A model generated the notes under the pieces. It had not been told where the DNA came from. It made no database searches and saw only the letters and a program-made list of their open reading frames with translations. From the NCBI RefSeq assembly GCF_002006355.2, contig NZ_CP096980.1, positions 496,001 through 560,000 on the forward strand: 64,000 nucleotides of DNA, given 5' to 3'. Positions 43,255-52,421 of this stretch are shown piece after piece. A program made the translations under genes and the position numbers. The first letter of the stretch is position 1. Each line of letters opens with the position of its first letter. Source of the DNA: Clostridium felsineum DSM 794 (GTDB taxonomy: Bacteria; Bacillota; Clostridia; Clostridiales; Clostridiaceae).

Positions 43255-43679
43255 AAAAGGGTAAGTACTATATAACTACAATAATTGGATTACTTTTAAT
43301 AATTATAGGTTTGTATTTTACTAAATCACAAGTTGGTTTAGAAGGAATAGTTAAAGCTTTATTATACATTTGCATAGGGGTTGGTTGTGGTGTTTTTGGT
43401 CAAGGTATGGGGAAAATAGTAAGTGAAAAGGCAGTTGAAAATCATCCAGACATAAAAAAGCAAATAGAAATTGATACAAAGGACGAGCGCAACACAGCTA
43501 TTATGAATAAAGCAAAAGCAAAAGCTTATGATATGATGATATTTATATTTGGTGCTGTAATGTTTGCATTGGCGCTTATGGGAACTGATTTAATGATAGT
43601 TATGATATTAGCTATTGCATACATTTTTGTTGTTTTATATGGAGCTTTTTGTCGATGCAAATACGATAAAGAGATGTAG
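43251..43679 (+). CDS. Small membrane protein paired with the XRE regulator
   Basis: A 142-residue protein with four hydrophobic helices. Between helices 2 and 3 lies a conserved cytoplasmic motif, IDTKDERNTAIMNKAKAKAYDMM. This is the pattern of the DUF2178/DUF6442-like proteins encoded beside XRE regulators. It may sequester the regulator or sense a membrane stress; this is inferred from the arrangement. It overlaps the regulator gene by 4 nt. Confidence 0.72.
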   Translation: MKKGKYYITTIIGLLLIIIGLYFTKSQVGLEGIVKALLYICIGVGCGVFGQGMGKIVSEKAVENHPDIKKQIEIDTKDERNTAIMNKAKAKAYDMMIFIFGAVMFALALMGTDLMIVMILAIAYIFVVLYGAFCRCKYDKEM

Positions 43680-43816
43680 GGAACTATTAAAAAGAATACA
43701 GATTTAGAGCCAGTTAAAGTAGAGTAATCAAATTAACTGGCTTATTTTGATATAATATGTGAATTTGATTATATATTGAAAAATTGGTAACATTAATTGG
43801 TAAAGGGGGGGAAACA

Positions 43817-44563
43817 ATGCTTCAGTATATTATAGTATGTCCATTAGCTTTTCTAGCAGGTTTTGTAGATTCAATTGCAGGAGGAGGGGGACTCATATCG
43901 ATCCCAGCATACATCTTTGCAGGTATTCCTATTCATTTTGCTATTGGGACAAACAAAATGAGTTCGTGCATGGGAACAATTATATCTACATATCGCTATG
44001 CAAAGGATGGATATATAAAATTAAAACTAGGACTTCTAAGTGCAATTTGTGCATTGATAGGTTCGCCAATAGGAGCTACATTATCTTTAAAAATTAGCGA
44101 CCGATATTTTAAAATATTAATGTTAATTATTTTACCTATTACTGCATTTTATGTTTTGAATAGGCGTAGTCTTAAGGATAATAAGGAAATCTCAATAAAT
44201 TATAAGACTTATGGTATATGTATGATAATCGCATTTATTCTAGGTATATATGATGGCTTTTATGGACCAGGGACAGGTACATTCTTGATATTGCTTTTAA
44301 CAGGAGTTGCTAAGCTAAGTTTAAATACATCAGCAGGAACAACAAAAGCTATTAATTTAGCTTCAAATATAGCAGGCTTAATAACATTTATAATAAGTGG
44401 GAAAGTACTTCTAGTTTTAGGGATAACAGCAGGAATATTTAGTATATTAGGAAATTACATTGGAGCTGGATATTTTACTAAAAGTGGAGTCAAAATTGTA
44501 CGACCTGTTATTATGATTGTGGTAGCAGTTTTTTTTGTTAAAATACTACTTGAGTTATTTTAG
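43817..44563 (+). CDS. TauE/SafE-family anion permease
   Basis: A 248-residue protein with about eight hydrophobic helices in two repeats. The motif AGFVDSIAGGGGLISIPAYIF in the first helix pair and LGIYDGFYGPGTGTFLIL in the second are diagnostic of TauE/SafE proteins, which move sulfite, sulfoacetate or related organic anions across the membrane. Substrate unknown. ATG at 43817 follows AAAGGGGGGG. A terminator follows. Confidence 0.83.
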   Translation: MLQYIIVCPLAFLAGFVDSIAGGGGLISIPAYIFAGIPIHFAIGTNKMSSCMGTIISTYRYAKDGYIKLKLGLLSAICALIGSPIGATLSLKISDRYFKILMLIILPITAFYVLNRRSLKDNKEISINYKTYGICMIIAFILGIYDGFYGPGTGTFLILLLTGVAKLSLNTSAGTTKAINLASNIAGLITFIISGKVLLVLGITAGIFSILGNYIGAGYFTKSGVKIVRPVIMIVVAVFFVKILLELF

Positions 44564-44572
44564 AATATTTAT

Positions 44573-44616
44573 TGCCATATTATAAAGGTTAAAAATAACA
44601 CCTATATAATATGGCA
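44573..44616 (+). terminator. Terminator after the TauE gene
   Basis: TGCCATATTATA pairs with TATAATATGGCA around a 20-nt loop, then TTTTT. Confidence 0.65.
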
Positions 44617-44736
44617 TTTTTATAAAATATTATAGAAGAAATAAAGGGGTTTTATCATAAAAATAGAATAAATTAGAAATAAAGTTTTATTAAGGTAATA
44701 AGTATTAAAAAAATAATCACAAAGGGGGGATAAAAT

Positions 44737-46293
44737 ATGTTATCAATAAAGAAAAAATTGCTTTTAATTTCTACTATAGTTACAATGTGCTGTTTTACAG
44801 TAGGTTTAACTCAAGCTGTTAGAGCAAGTACTGTTCAGGTTACTGTGACCTCAAAGGATGGGAGTAATGCAACTGTAATGCCTAGTATTAATATGAAGGA
44901 TACTCAAATAAGTACAGGTGATAATTACATACAGGTATTTCCTCAAGAAAAACGTCAACAAATGCTTGGGATAGGTGGTGCTGTAACAGAATCAGCAGCA
45001 TATAGCATAAGTACAATGCCTATAGACATTCAAAAGAAAATATATGATGCATATTTTTCAGATACTGGTTCCAACTATTCAGTAATACGTATGCCTATTG
45101 GATCTTGTGATTTTACATTAAGTGGATATTCCTATGACGATGGTGATGCTGATACTAATTTGAATAATTTTAGTATAGATAAAGATAAAAAATACTTGAT
45201 TCCAGCAGTTAAGAGAGCTCTTAGTTATAATAGTAATCTTAAAGTATTTTCTGCACCTTGGGCTCCACCAGCATGGATGAAAAATAGTGGAGTAAGAGCA
45301 GGTAAAGGTCCAGCACTTCCTATAATAGGTGATGGTATATTTAAAAATTGTGAGATAAAGCCTGAATATTATCAAAGCTATGCTAACTACCTTAGCAAAT
45401 ATATTGAAGCATACAAAAATTTGGGTATAAAGGTATGGGCTTTATCAGTACAAAATGAAGCTGAAAATGCAGCGCCTTGGGAAGCGGCTACTTATACACC
45501 CGAACAGATGGCTAACTTTGTTGGAAACTATCTAGGTCCTACATTTAATAGGAAAGGCATCAATTCAAAAATATTAATTTGGGATTGGGATAAGGGAAAT
45601 GACCCAGTACATCGAGATGGCTTTATAAATTTCAATACTAAGGTATTATCAGATCCTAATGCTGCAAAATATATATATGGAACTGCCTTTCATTGGTATG
45701 CAGGGGATCTTTGGCATGAAATAACAGGAAAGCCAATGTGGTCAACGGATTTTTATAGTTTAAGTACAGTTAAAAATAAATTTCCACAAAACCATCTTCT
45801 TGCAACTGAAGGGTGTGAGGAGAATGGACCTTGGCTTAATTCTTGGGAACCCGCAGCAAGATATATTTATGATATGATTAACGATTTCGAAAATAACACT
45901 GAAACCTGGATAGATTGGAATATAGTATTAAGAAGTGATGGGGGACCAACTCATGATGTTAAGAATTTATGTCATGCGCCAATAATGGTCAATTCACAAA
46001 CAAATGAGGTTAACTTCAATCCATCTTATTATGTATTAAAGCAATTTAGTCAAAATGTACGTCCGGGGTCTTATAATATTGAGACAACAGCAAGTTTGCC
46101 TAAGGTAGCTGGTACAAGTGGAATATTTAAAACAGCATTTATAAATCCATCGGATAATACGGTATCTTTATTTGTAGGAAACACATCTGATAAGGATCAA
46201 ACTATAAAGATTGTTGAGGGTAGTCAAGGGTTTGTAGTAAATATTAAGGCAAATTCTTTAATGACATTTAAATATAGCTTAAGTGGGATTTAG
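44737..46293 (+). CDS. Secreted GH30 glycoside hydrolase (glucosylceramidase / beta-1,6-glucanase family)
   Basis: A 518-residue protein. A signal peptide (KKKLLLISTIVTMCCF... TQAVRA) ends near residue 31. The catalytic barrel begins with IGGAVTESAAYSISTM. Acid/base Glu241 lies in QNEAEN and nucleophile Glu358 in TEGCEENG. RMPIGSCDFTLSGYSYDD is typical of GH30 subfamilies 1-3. The last ~80 residues form the side beta domain. The likely substrate is a fungal or plant beta-glucan or glucosylated lipid. AAAGGGGGG precedes the ATG. Confidence 0.88.
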   Translation: MLSIKKKLLLISTIVTMCCFTVGLTQAVRASTVQVTVTSKDGSNATVMPSINMKDTQISTGDNYIQVFPQEKRQQMLGIGGAVTESAAYSISTMPIDIQKKIYDAYFSDTGSNYSVIRMPIGSCDFTLSGYSYDDGDADTNLNNFSIDKDKKYLIPAVKRALSYNSNLKVFSAPWAPPAWMKNSGVRAGKGPALPIIGDGIFKNCEIKPEYYQSYANYLSKYIEAYKNLGIKVWALSVQNEAENAAPWEAATYTPEQMANFVGNYLGPTFNRKGINSKILIWDWDKGNDPVHRDGFINFNTKVLSDPNAAKYIYGTAFHWYAGDLWHEITGKPMWSTDFYSLSTVKNKFPQNHLLATEGCEENGPWLNSWEPAARYIYDMINDFENNTETWIDWNIVLRSDGGPTHDVKNLCHAPIMVNSQTNEVNFNPSYYVLKQFSQNVRPGSYNIETTASLPKVAGTSGIFKTAFINPSDNTVSLFVGNTSDKDQTIKIVEGSQGFVVNIKANSLMTFKYSLSGI

Positions 46294-46354
46294 TATTTAA
46301 ATTTATTTATGAAAAGTGAGTATATAGCACAGTATAATATTGACACAGCATTTA

Positions 46355-46383
46355 TTGACAAAAAAATACTTTAAAGGTATTAT
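46355..46383 (+). promoter_or_regulatory. Consensus promoter of the alpha/beta hydrolase gene
   Basis: Perfect TTGACA at 46355-46360, 17 nt, TATTAT at 46378-46383. It would leave an AT-rich leader of about 190 nt before the start at 46584, in which no gene or clear structure is seen. Confidence 0.6.
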
Positions 46384-46583
46384 TATATATGATTAGCTGT
46401 AATTTAATAGTAATATTAAGAAAAATTTAAAAAGTAGTTAGATTGAGTTTATTTATATAGGTAAGAGTGAATGTACGAATTATATATTTTAATATAGTTG
46501 AAAGTTATACATTAATGAAGATACAATGTCATATAAATTATAAAAAATTCATAATACATTAAAAATATACATGGAGGTGTGTG

Positions 46584-47786
46584 ATGAAATTAATATTTGA
46601 AAGTGATACTTTTTCATTTGAGTTAATAAGAACAATGGGATATGCGGTATGCAAGGGAGCTGATATAGGAGAGTGTATTAATACTGCCTATAGAATAAAA
46701 GATAATGATTTTCAAAGTTGGTATAGTGAATGGTTTAAAACCGCAGAACGTACACAACAAATTGCTAACAAGTGTTCTCAGAAGGGAAATAGAGTAAGCT
46801 CTAGTGAAGCTTATCTTCGTGCTTCAAATTATTATAGAACTGCAGAACTTTTTTGCCGTGAAGATAGTAATGAGGCAAAAGGTGAGGAGTGCTATACTAA
46901 AGGTCGTGAGAACTTTATTAAAGCTGTAAATTCATCTGAACTAACATTAGAGCAAGTAAAAATACCTTATGAAAACACGACTTTACCAGGTTACTTTTTT
47001 AAAGTTGATAATTCGGGTAAGAGTAGACCAACGTTAATAGCCATGACAGGATATGATGGAACAGCAGAAGAACTATATTTTATCATCGGGCATGCAGCTA
47101 TTAATAGAGGATATAATGTGTTAGCATTTGAGGGTCCAGGACAAGGTGCTGCTTTACGTTTTCAAAAACTTTATTTTAGACACGATTGGGAAAATGTTGT
47201 TACACCTGTTGTAGATTATTTATTAAGCAGAACTGACGTTGATTCAAAGAAAATTGCAATTGCAGGATTTAGTTTAGGGGGATATCTTGCCCCAAGAGCA
47301 GTTGCATTCGAACATAGAATTTCTGCATGTATTGCAAATAGTGGTATTTTAAGTTTTTTAGAGGGAGTATTAAAAGAACAGGCTAATTCTGAGTATATAC
47401 AAAATGAACTCAAAAAAGAAGATTCTGTTGAAATAAATGCTGCTATAAAAAAACGTATGGAAACAAATACTTCATTAAGATGGGCGATACGTAGTGGATT
47501 TTTAAATTTCAATGTTAATACTCCTCATAAATTGTTAAAAGAATATAACAAATTTACTCTTAAGGGGATTACAGACAAAATAAATTGTCCAACTTTAATC
47601 TGCGACTCTGATGAAGAGCATTTTTTTAGTGATCAATCCAAAAAGTTATTTGATCTTTTAAAATGTGATAAAGAATTTATTGTTTTTACAGAAGATGAAG
47701 GTGCAGGATTACATTGTCAAGCAGGTGCACAATCCCTTTCTAACCAAAGAATTTTTGACTGGCTTGATAAAATATTAGATGTTTAA
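46584..47786 (+). CDS. Alpha/beta hydrolase (2,6-dihydroxypseudooxynicotine hydrolase / FrsA-like)
   Basis: A 400-residue protein. A helical N-terminal half (about 1-130) packs as a lid and is followed by an alpha/beta hydrolase core. The nucleophile Ser is in GFSLGGYLAPR near 230, the acid in ICDSDEEHFF near 340, and the His in GAGLHCQAG near 375. FEGPGQGAALR near 175 is typical of this C-C bond hydrolase or esterase branch. Substrate unknown. It lies just upstream of the biosynthetic operon but has its own terminator, so a link is not shown. Confidence 0.75.
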   Translation: MKLIFESDTFSFELIRTMGYAVCKGADIGECINTAYRIKDNDFQSWYSEWFKTAERTQQIANKCSQKGNRVSSSEAYLRASNYYRTAELFCREDSNEAKGEECYTKGRENFIKAVNSSELTLEQVKIPYENTTLPGYFFKVDNSGKSRPTLIAMTGYDGTAEELYFIIGHAAINRGYNVLAFEGPGQGAALRFQKLYFRHDWENVVTPVVDYLLSRTDVDSKKIAIAGFSLGGYLAPRAVAFEHRISACIANSGILSFLEGVLKEQANSEYIQNELKKEDSVEINAAIKKRMETNTSLRWAIRSGFLNFNVNTPHKLLKEYNKFTLKGITDKINCPTLICDSDEEHFFSDQSKKLFDLLKCDKEFIVFTEDEGAGLHCQAGAQSLSNQRIFDWLDKILDV

Positions 47787-47864
47787 TATAGAATTTGATT
47801 TTATTGATGAGTAATTGTAAAATACTATTCACAGTATTAAGGTGCCAATAAATTTTTATATAGT

Positions 47865-47899
47865 AAGTCCTCATTGTTTAGAATAGACAATGAGGACTT
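47865..47899 (+). terminator. Terminator after the alpha/beta hydrolase
   Basis: A 13-bp perfect stem (AAGTCCTCATTGT) with a 9-nt loop and a T-run. Confidence 0.8.
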
Positions 47900-48062
47900 T
47901 TTTAATAGAATAATTCATATTAAAAGCAAAATATATTAAATTAAATAATACAAGAGTGCTAGGAATTAGAGGCTGTATATTCCAAGAAAAATGAATAAAA
48001 AAGAAATAAATTGTACAAGGATGCGGTATTTATAGTTTTTTTATATTAGAATCAAAAAAATG

Positions 48063-48091
48063 TTGACACTACCAATAAAAGGTTATAAAAT
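48063..48091 (+). promoter_or_regulatory. Consensus promoter of the biosynthetic operon
   Basis: Perfect TTGACA at 48063-48068, 17 nt, TAAAAT at 48086-48091. All genes from 48388 to the window end run in this direction with short gaps and no clear terminator. Confidence 0.68.
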
Positions 48092-48297
48092 TAAATTATG
48101 AATAATAATAAAATTAAAGTAAAAGATGTATTTTTACAAAAAAATTAATAATACTTAGTATATTACATATAAAACGGAAAACATGTTAGAAAAACAAAGA
48201 TAATTGTTACATATAGTTTTGCTAGGATTTTGCAAAAAAATGTTTTGATATAGGTTATTTTGCAATAAATAAACAGCAAATGACAAATAATATTAGA

Positions 48298-48318
48298 TAA
48301 TAAAATGGCATTTTATTA
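48298..48318 (+). other. Hairpin in the operon leader
   Basis: TAATAAAATG and CATTTTATTA are exact complements around one base, about 70 nt before the thioesterase start. It is AT-rich and could be a weak attenuator or an AT-rich protein site. Confidence 0.35.
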
Positions 48319-48387
48319 TTAAGCTTTTGAATAAATTTATTTTACATAATTTTAATAAGTTAGAAAATATGAAAGTGTGGAGATTAT

Positions 48388-49197
48388 ATGTTGCAAATAA
48401 TTGAGGATGATTGGTTTCTAAAAAAAACATTAGGTGATACGAAAAATTCTAAGGTGAGACTTTTCTTATTTCCTCCAGCAGGTGGTGATATTTCAACATA
48501 TTTTTCATGGGAAAAGAGTTTTCCAATATATACCGAAACATGCTTTTTAAAATTACCAGGAAGAGGTAAAAGGATTGATGAACCATTAATTTCTAATATT
48601 GATATTATAGTTGATAATATTATAGATGAGATGAAAAATATGCAGGATGTTCCCTTCTTATTTTTTGGACATAGTATGGGAGCTTTGATAGCTTACGAAA
48701 CAGCACTTAGATGCTATAAAATGAAATTAAAACTTCCTGAAAAACTAATAGTATCTGGAATGAAGGCACCGGATATACTAAGCGATATTAATAAGAAAAG
48801 AAATCATATTAAGTTGCATAATTTGGACACTGAGCAATTAAGAAATACTATTCTAAATTTAGGTGGTATGCCAGATATTTTTAAAGAAAACGAAGAATTT
48901 TTGGATATTTTAATTCCTATTTTTAGAAATGATTTAAAACTTTGTGAGACATATGAGAAAGATGGTAATACAAAATTACCGATTGATATTGACATATTAG
49001 GCGGAGATAGAGATGCGCTTTCATCAATAGAAGAATTGGAAGGTTGGAGGAAATGTTCTTTGAATAACGTTAAGACTAAATATTTCAAAGGAGGACATTT
49101 TTATTTTTGCGATAACATGGAAGAATTTATAAAATTTATTTCTGAATCTATAGGTAATGTAAAAGATAATTATAAAAAAAAGGCTATTAGTGTATAA
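48388..49197 (+). CDS. Type II thioesterase of a PKS/NRPS system
   Basis: A 269-residue alpha/beta hydrolase. The N-terminal LFLFPPAGGDISTYFSW, the nucleophile Ser96 in GHSMG, the LGGDRDALSS acid near 210 and His237 in GGHFYF are the hallmarks of stand-alone type II thioesterases (GrsT/RifR-like). They remove wrong or stalled acyl groups from carrier domains. It is the first gene of the operon, which fits an editing role for the PKS/NRPS enzymes downstream. Confidence 0.87.
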   Translation: MLQIIEDDWFLKKTLGDTKNSKVRLFLFPPAGGDISTYFSWEKSFPIYTETCFLKLPGRGKRIDEPLISNIDIIVDNIIDEMKNMQDVPFLFFGHSMGALIAYETALRCYKMKLKLPEKLIVSGMKAPDILSDINKKRNHIKLHNLDTEQLRNTILNLGGMPDIFKENEEFLDILIPIFRNDLKLCETYEKDGNTKLPIDIDILGGDRDALSSIEELEGWRKCSLNNVKTKYFKGGHFYFCDNMEEFIKFISESIGNVKDNYKKKAISV

Positions 49198-49233
49198 TCT
49201 TGTTTCTATATAAATAAAACTGGAGGGAAAAAG

Positions 49234-49965
49234 GTGAAAATATTAGTTACTGTAAAACAAATTATTAACCGTGATAACGGTGATAGTGAGTTAAACGCAA
49301 ATGATTTAAATGCAGTTGAATTAGCACTTAGTATAAAAGATGAACTTAAGGATTGCAAGGTTTCTGTAATAAGCATGGGAGCAATGCAAGTGCAGAAAGT
49401 TATTCGTAGTTACTTAGCACTAGGAGCTGATGAAGGGATAATAGTAACCGATAGACAATTTGAAGGGGCAGATACATTGGCAACTAGTGAAACCATTAGT
49501 AAAGCAGTAAATTATAAAAATGGCTATGATCTGATTATTTGTGGAACTCACTCATCAGATGCAGGAACAGGACAAGTTGGTCCTGAATTAGCAGAGAAGC
49601 TAAATTGGCCTCAAATTACTAATGTAAAGGAACTTGTTGAAATTAATGAAGAATTTATATCATGCAAAAGAAAGGTAGAAGACTGTTTTATTACAGAACA
49701 AGTAAAGTTGCCAGCAGTTATAACTGTTTTAGAAGGTATAAATGAGCCAAGAACAAAAACTCTTAGAGGTGTAATGATGGCAACAAAAAAAGAAATACAA
49801 GTTTTAACTAATAGCGAATTAATGATTCCTGAAAACAGATGTGGAATTGCAGGATCAGCTACTAAGGTAAACAAAGTTGAAAATGAAAAAGTGGCTACTA
49901 AAGGCAATTTTGTTTCTATAGATGAAGAAAATATTAATCAAGCATATGAGTGCATACTGGGCTAG
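49234..49965 (+). CDS. etfB: Electron transfer flavoprotein beta subunit (cluster-specific)
   Basis: A 243-residue EtfB with the start KILVTVKQI and the nucleotide-binding stretch CGTHSSDAGTGQVGPELAEKL near 110, followed by PRTKTLRGVM near 173. Paired with EtfA it forms a heterodimer that accepts electrons from flavin acyl-CoA dehydrogenases. GTG start 6 nt after GGAGGG, 10 nt before EtfA. Because an acyl-CoA-dehydrogenase-like gene lies in the same operon, this pair probably serves that enzyme rather than butyrate metabolism. Confidence 0.87.
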   Translation: MKILVTVKQIINRDNGDSELNANDLNAVELALSIKDELKDCKVSVISMGAMQVQKVIRSYLALGADEGIIVTDRQFEGADTLATSETISKAVNYKNGYDLIICGTHSSDAGTGQVGPELAEKLNWPQITNVKELVEINEEFISCKRKVEDCFITEQVKLPAVITVLEGINEPRTKTLRGVMMATKKEIQVLTNSELMIPENRCGIAGSATKVNKVENEKVATKGNFVSIDEENINQAYECILG

Positions 49966-49975
49966 GGGGATAAAG

Positions 49976-50977
49976 ATGGATAAATCATTTTGCTCAAAAA
50001 GTGTATTAGTTATAGCAGATGTTTGGTCAAAACAATCTGAAAATTCTGTTGCAAGACTTGTATCTAAAGCTAACCAGTTATCAGAAAAACTGAATACTGT
50101 AGTTAATGTTTGTATGTTTGGAGTTGAAATTGATGATAGTATACAAATGATTAAAGCATACGGCGTTAAAAATATATTTTATAAAAAATTCGGGGATACG
50201 TCTCAAATAACAGATGAAAAGCTTACTAATCTATCATATGAACTTATAAAAAAGATAGAACCTCAAATAGTTTTATATCCAATAACTGTTCGTATGAAAT
50301 CTATTTCTGCAAGATTAGCAGCAAGATTAGAAACTGGTCTTACAGCAGATTGTATAGATTTTTCAATAGATAGTGAAACAAATTTGTTATTGCAAAAAAG
50401 ACCAGCCTTTGAGGATAGTGTGATTGCAACTATTACTTGTCCTGATAAACTACCACAGATGGCTACAGCCAATCCCTTGAGTTTTGAATTAAAAGAAAAA
50501 ACTATAGATGAAATAGAAGTTGTTAATATTGACGATTTCTCTTTTAAAACAAAAGATAAAGTATCTGTCCTAGAGATAGAAAAAATTGGAGAAGAGACAA
50601 TAGATGAAGAAGGAAAATCGAAAATTGTAGTTGGTATTGGAAGAGGAGTTAATAAAGATGATCTACAACAAATAAAACTACTTGTTAAGAAGCTTAATGC
50701 AAGGTTAGTTGCATCACGTGCTGTTGTGGATAATGGATTACTAGATTATAAATACCAAATTGGATTATCAGGGAAAGAAATTACATGTGAAACTTATATT
50801 GCATTTGGTATTTCTGGTATGATGCAGCATATGTCAGGATTAAAATCCTATAAAAATTTAATAGCTGTTAATACTGACGAGAGTGCTCGAATTATGTCTT
50901 TTGCTAATTATGGAATTTGTGATACTACTGAGAATGTAGTAAAACATATGCTTAACTATTTAGAAAATAGAAATTAG
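49976..50977 (+). CDS. etfA: Electron transfer flavoprotein alpha subunit (cluster-specific)
   Basis: A 333-residue EtfA. The C-terminal FAD domain is complete: VGIGRGVNKDD, ASRAVVDNG, QIGLSGKEI, YIAFGISGMMQHMSG and IAVNTDESARI. ATG at 49976 follows AGGGGG; a longer frame from 49922 would overlap EtfB by 44 nt and lacks a ribosome site. It should carry electrons from the pathway dehydrogenase at 52422 to a membrane or soluble acceptor. Whether it bifurcates cannot be told by eye. Confidence 0.87.
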   Translation: MDKSFCSKSVLVIADVWSKQSENSVARLVSKANQLSEKLNTVVNVCMFGVEIDDSIQMIKAYGVKNIFYKKFGDTSQITDEKLTNLSYELIKKIEPQIVLYPITVRMKSISARLAARLETGLTADCIDFSIDSETNLLLQKRPAFEDSVIATITCPDKLPQMATANPLSFELKEKTIDEIEVVNIDDFSFKTKDKVSVLEIEKIGEETIDEEGKSKIVVGIGRGVNKDDLQQIKLLVKKLNARLVASRAVVDNGLLDYKYQIGLSGKEITCETYIAFGISGMMQHMSGLKSYKNLIAVNTDESARIMSFANYGICDTTENVVKHMLNYLENRN

Positions 50978-50987
50978 GAGAATGAAT

Positions 50988-51242
50988 ATGGATAATAATA
51001 TATCTTATGAAGAGTTTGAAAATTGTATTAAATTCTACTTGGATTGTGATGACGACCAAATAAATAAGGATACAAATTTATTGAAAGACTTGGGTATTGA
51101 TTCACTAAGTATGTTTAGTGTTATGCTCAAAGTTGAAAGAAAATTTAATTTAAAGGGTAAAGTTAAGGTGAATAAAAAGTTATATGGTGCAACAATGGGA
51201 GACATGTACAATGAAATTATAAGACAATTAAAAAATGATTAG
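50988..51242 (+). CDS. Free-standing acyl carrier protein (CloN1-like position)
   Basis: An 84-residue carrier protein. Phosphopantetheine Ser39 is in LGIDSLSMFSVML, and an acidic helix 2 follows. ATG at 50982 is too close to AGGAG, so the ATG at 50988 (7-nt spacing) is preferred. It lies between EtfA and the KAS III-like gene. By order it corresponds to the second carrier of aminocoumarin pyrrole pathways, to which the pyrrole acyl group is moved by a KAS III-like enzyme. That role is inferred. Confidence 0.82.
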   Translation: MDNNISYEEFENCIKFYLDCDDDQINKDTNLLKDLGIDSLSMFSVMLKVERKFNLKGKVKVNKKLYGATMGDMYNEIIRQLKND

Positions 51243-51304
51243 TAGTTTTTAGAAGTAGTGTATCTAAATATACAGTTATAAAAAGTTAGGAGATGTTAAT
51301 TAAT

Positions 51305-52378
51305 ATGAGTATATCAATTGCAGGAATTGGGTATTGTATACCAGAAGGAACACTGGACAATAAAGCTATAATTAGCAGATATATTGATAAATTAAGTAAA
51401 AATCTTAATAAAGAGGATAAAGATTTTTTAGAGTATAGTATTGAAAGAAAACTTGATTTTCTTCAAATTAAAAGCAGGCATTATTGTAAAGATTATAAGA
51501 AAGAAAATTCAGTTACATTAGCAGTAGATGCTGCAAAAAATGCAATAAAAAAGTCAAATGTACCTTTAGAAGATATTGATCTTATTATTTGTACTGGAGT
51601 TACTAATCCGTTTAAAGAGCCTAGCTTTGCCACTGTAATAGCTCATATGATAGGCTTAAAAAAAGGAAATGCTTTTGATATTTCAGATACTTGTAATGGT
51701 TTTATGAAATCATTAGAGTTAACTGATTTGTATATAAATAACAATTTAGCTAAAAACGTATTGGTAGTAGCTTGTGAAAGTGGAATTGAAGTACTAGATA
51801 ATAAGAGTGCAATACTAGAAATTGAAAATATTGACGAGGCAGATTATAAAGTAAGCAGTCTTTTTGCAGGTACAAGTGCAGTTGCAGCAGTTTATACAAA
51901 GCCTGTAAGTAGCAAAAAGGTATTATTTTATGAGGAATTTAGAAGTTTCGACGAATGGGATAGTTCAGTTTCAATGTCTCCAAAAGCTGATATACCTCCG
52001 TTTTCTAAAATGTCTAAAACTTCAAGTGTATTTTGGAGTGATGGAAGAAAAATAGCATCAAAAATAATATCTGACATGCCTAATTATATAGAAAGTGTTT
52101 TGAAAAAACATAATATAGATAAAAAAAATATAAAGTATGTATTTAGTCATCAATTAGGAAGAAATGTTACATATTCTGTACTAGATTCACTTGGTTTAGA
52201 TAAAGATAAAATGTTCCCAATTAATACGTTTACTGAATATGGAAATATGGGAAGCTGTAATATACCAATTGGAATAGAATTTGCAAACGAAGAGGGATTA
52301 CTTAAACCTGGAGATGAGTTTTTATTATTAAGTAGTGCATGTGGTCTTACATTTTCAGTTTCATATATAGTGTGGTAA
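51305..52378 (+). CDS. KAS III-like condensing enzyme or acyltransferase (CloN2-like position)
   Basis: A 357-residue thiolase-fold enzyme. The catalytic triad of beta-ketoacyl-ACP synthase III is intact: Cys130 in SDTCNGF, His282 in SHQLG and Asn314 in YGNMGS. It may condense a carrier-bound starter with malonyl-ACP, or, like CloN2 of clorobiocin synthesis, move a pyrrole-carboxyl group between two carrier proteins. The start at 51305 has a rather long 12-nt gap to AGGAG. It sits between the carrier and the dehydrogenase. Confidence 0.78.
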   Translation: MSISIAGIGYCIPEGTLDNKAIISRYIDKLSKNLNKEDKDFLEYSIERKLDFLQIKSRHYCKDYKKENSVTLAVDAAKNAIKKSNVPLEDIDLIICTGVTNPFKEPSFATVIAHMIGLKKGNAFDISDTCNGFMKSLELTDLYINNNLAKNVLVVACESGIEVLDNKSAILEIENIDEADYKVSSLFAGTSAVAAVYTKPVSSKKVLFYEEFRSFDEWDSSVSMSPKADIPPFSKMSKTSSVFWSDGRKIASKIISDMPNYIESVLKKHNIDKKNIKYVFSHQLGRNVTYSVLDSLGLDKDKMFPINTFTEYGNMGSCNIPIGIEFANEEGLLKPGDEFLLLSSACGLTFSVSYIVW

Positions 52379-52421
52379 ATATGTTATTTTATTATAAAAA
52401 AGAGTATTTGGGGTGGAAAAT

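Larger units (their letters stand above)
47787..48387. other. 601-nt intergenic region with terminator, promoter and long leader of the biosynthetic operon
   Basis: The first 115 nt hold the hydrolase terminator. Next comes AT-rich DNA with a consensus promoter at 48063-48091 and about 300 nt of leader before the thioesterase start at 48388. No open frame with a ribosome site was found. A hairpin at 48298-48318 lies in the leader. I recognise no known riboswitch class. Confidence 0.6.

Noticed and set aside
49234..50977. EtfBA as the housekeeping butyryl-CoA dehydrogenase partner
   Set aside because: The surrounding genes are all for secondary metabolism, and no crotonase, thiolase or hydroxybutyryl-CoA dehydrogenase is present.
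51305..52378. HMG-CoA synthase-like beta-branching enzyme
   Set aside because: The triad is Cys-His-Asn as in KAS III; the HMG-CoA synthase Glu is not evident, and no partner ECH domains are in the window.
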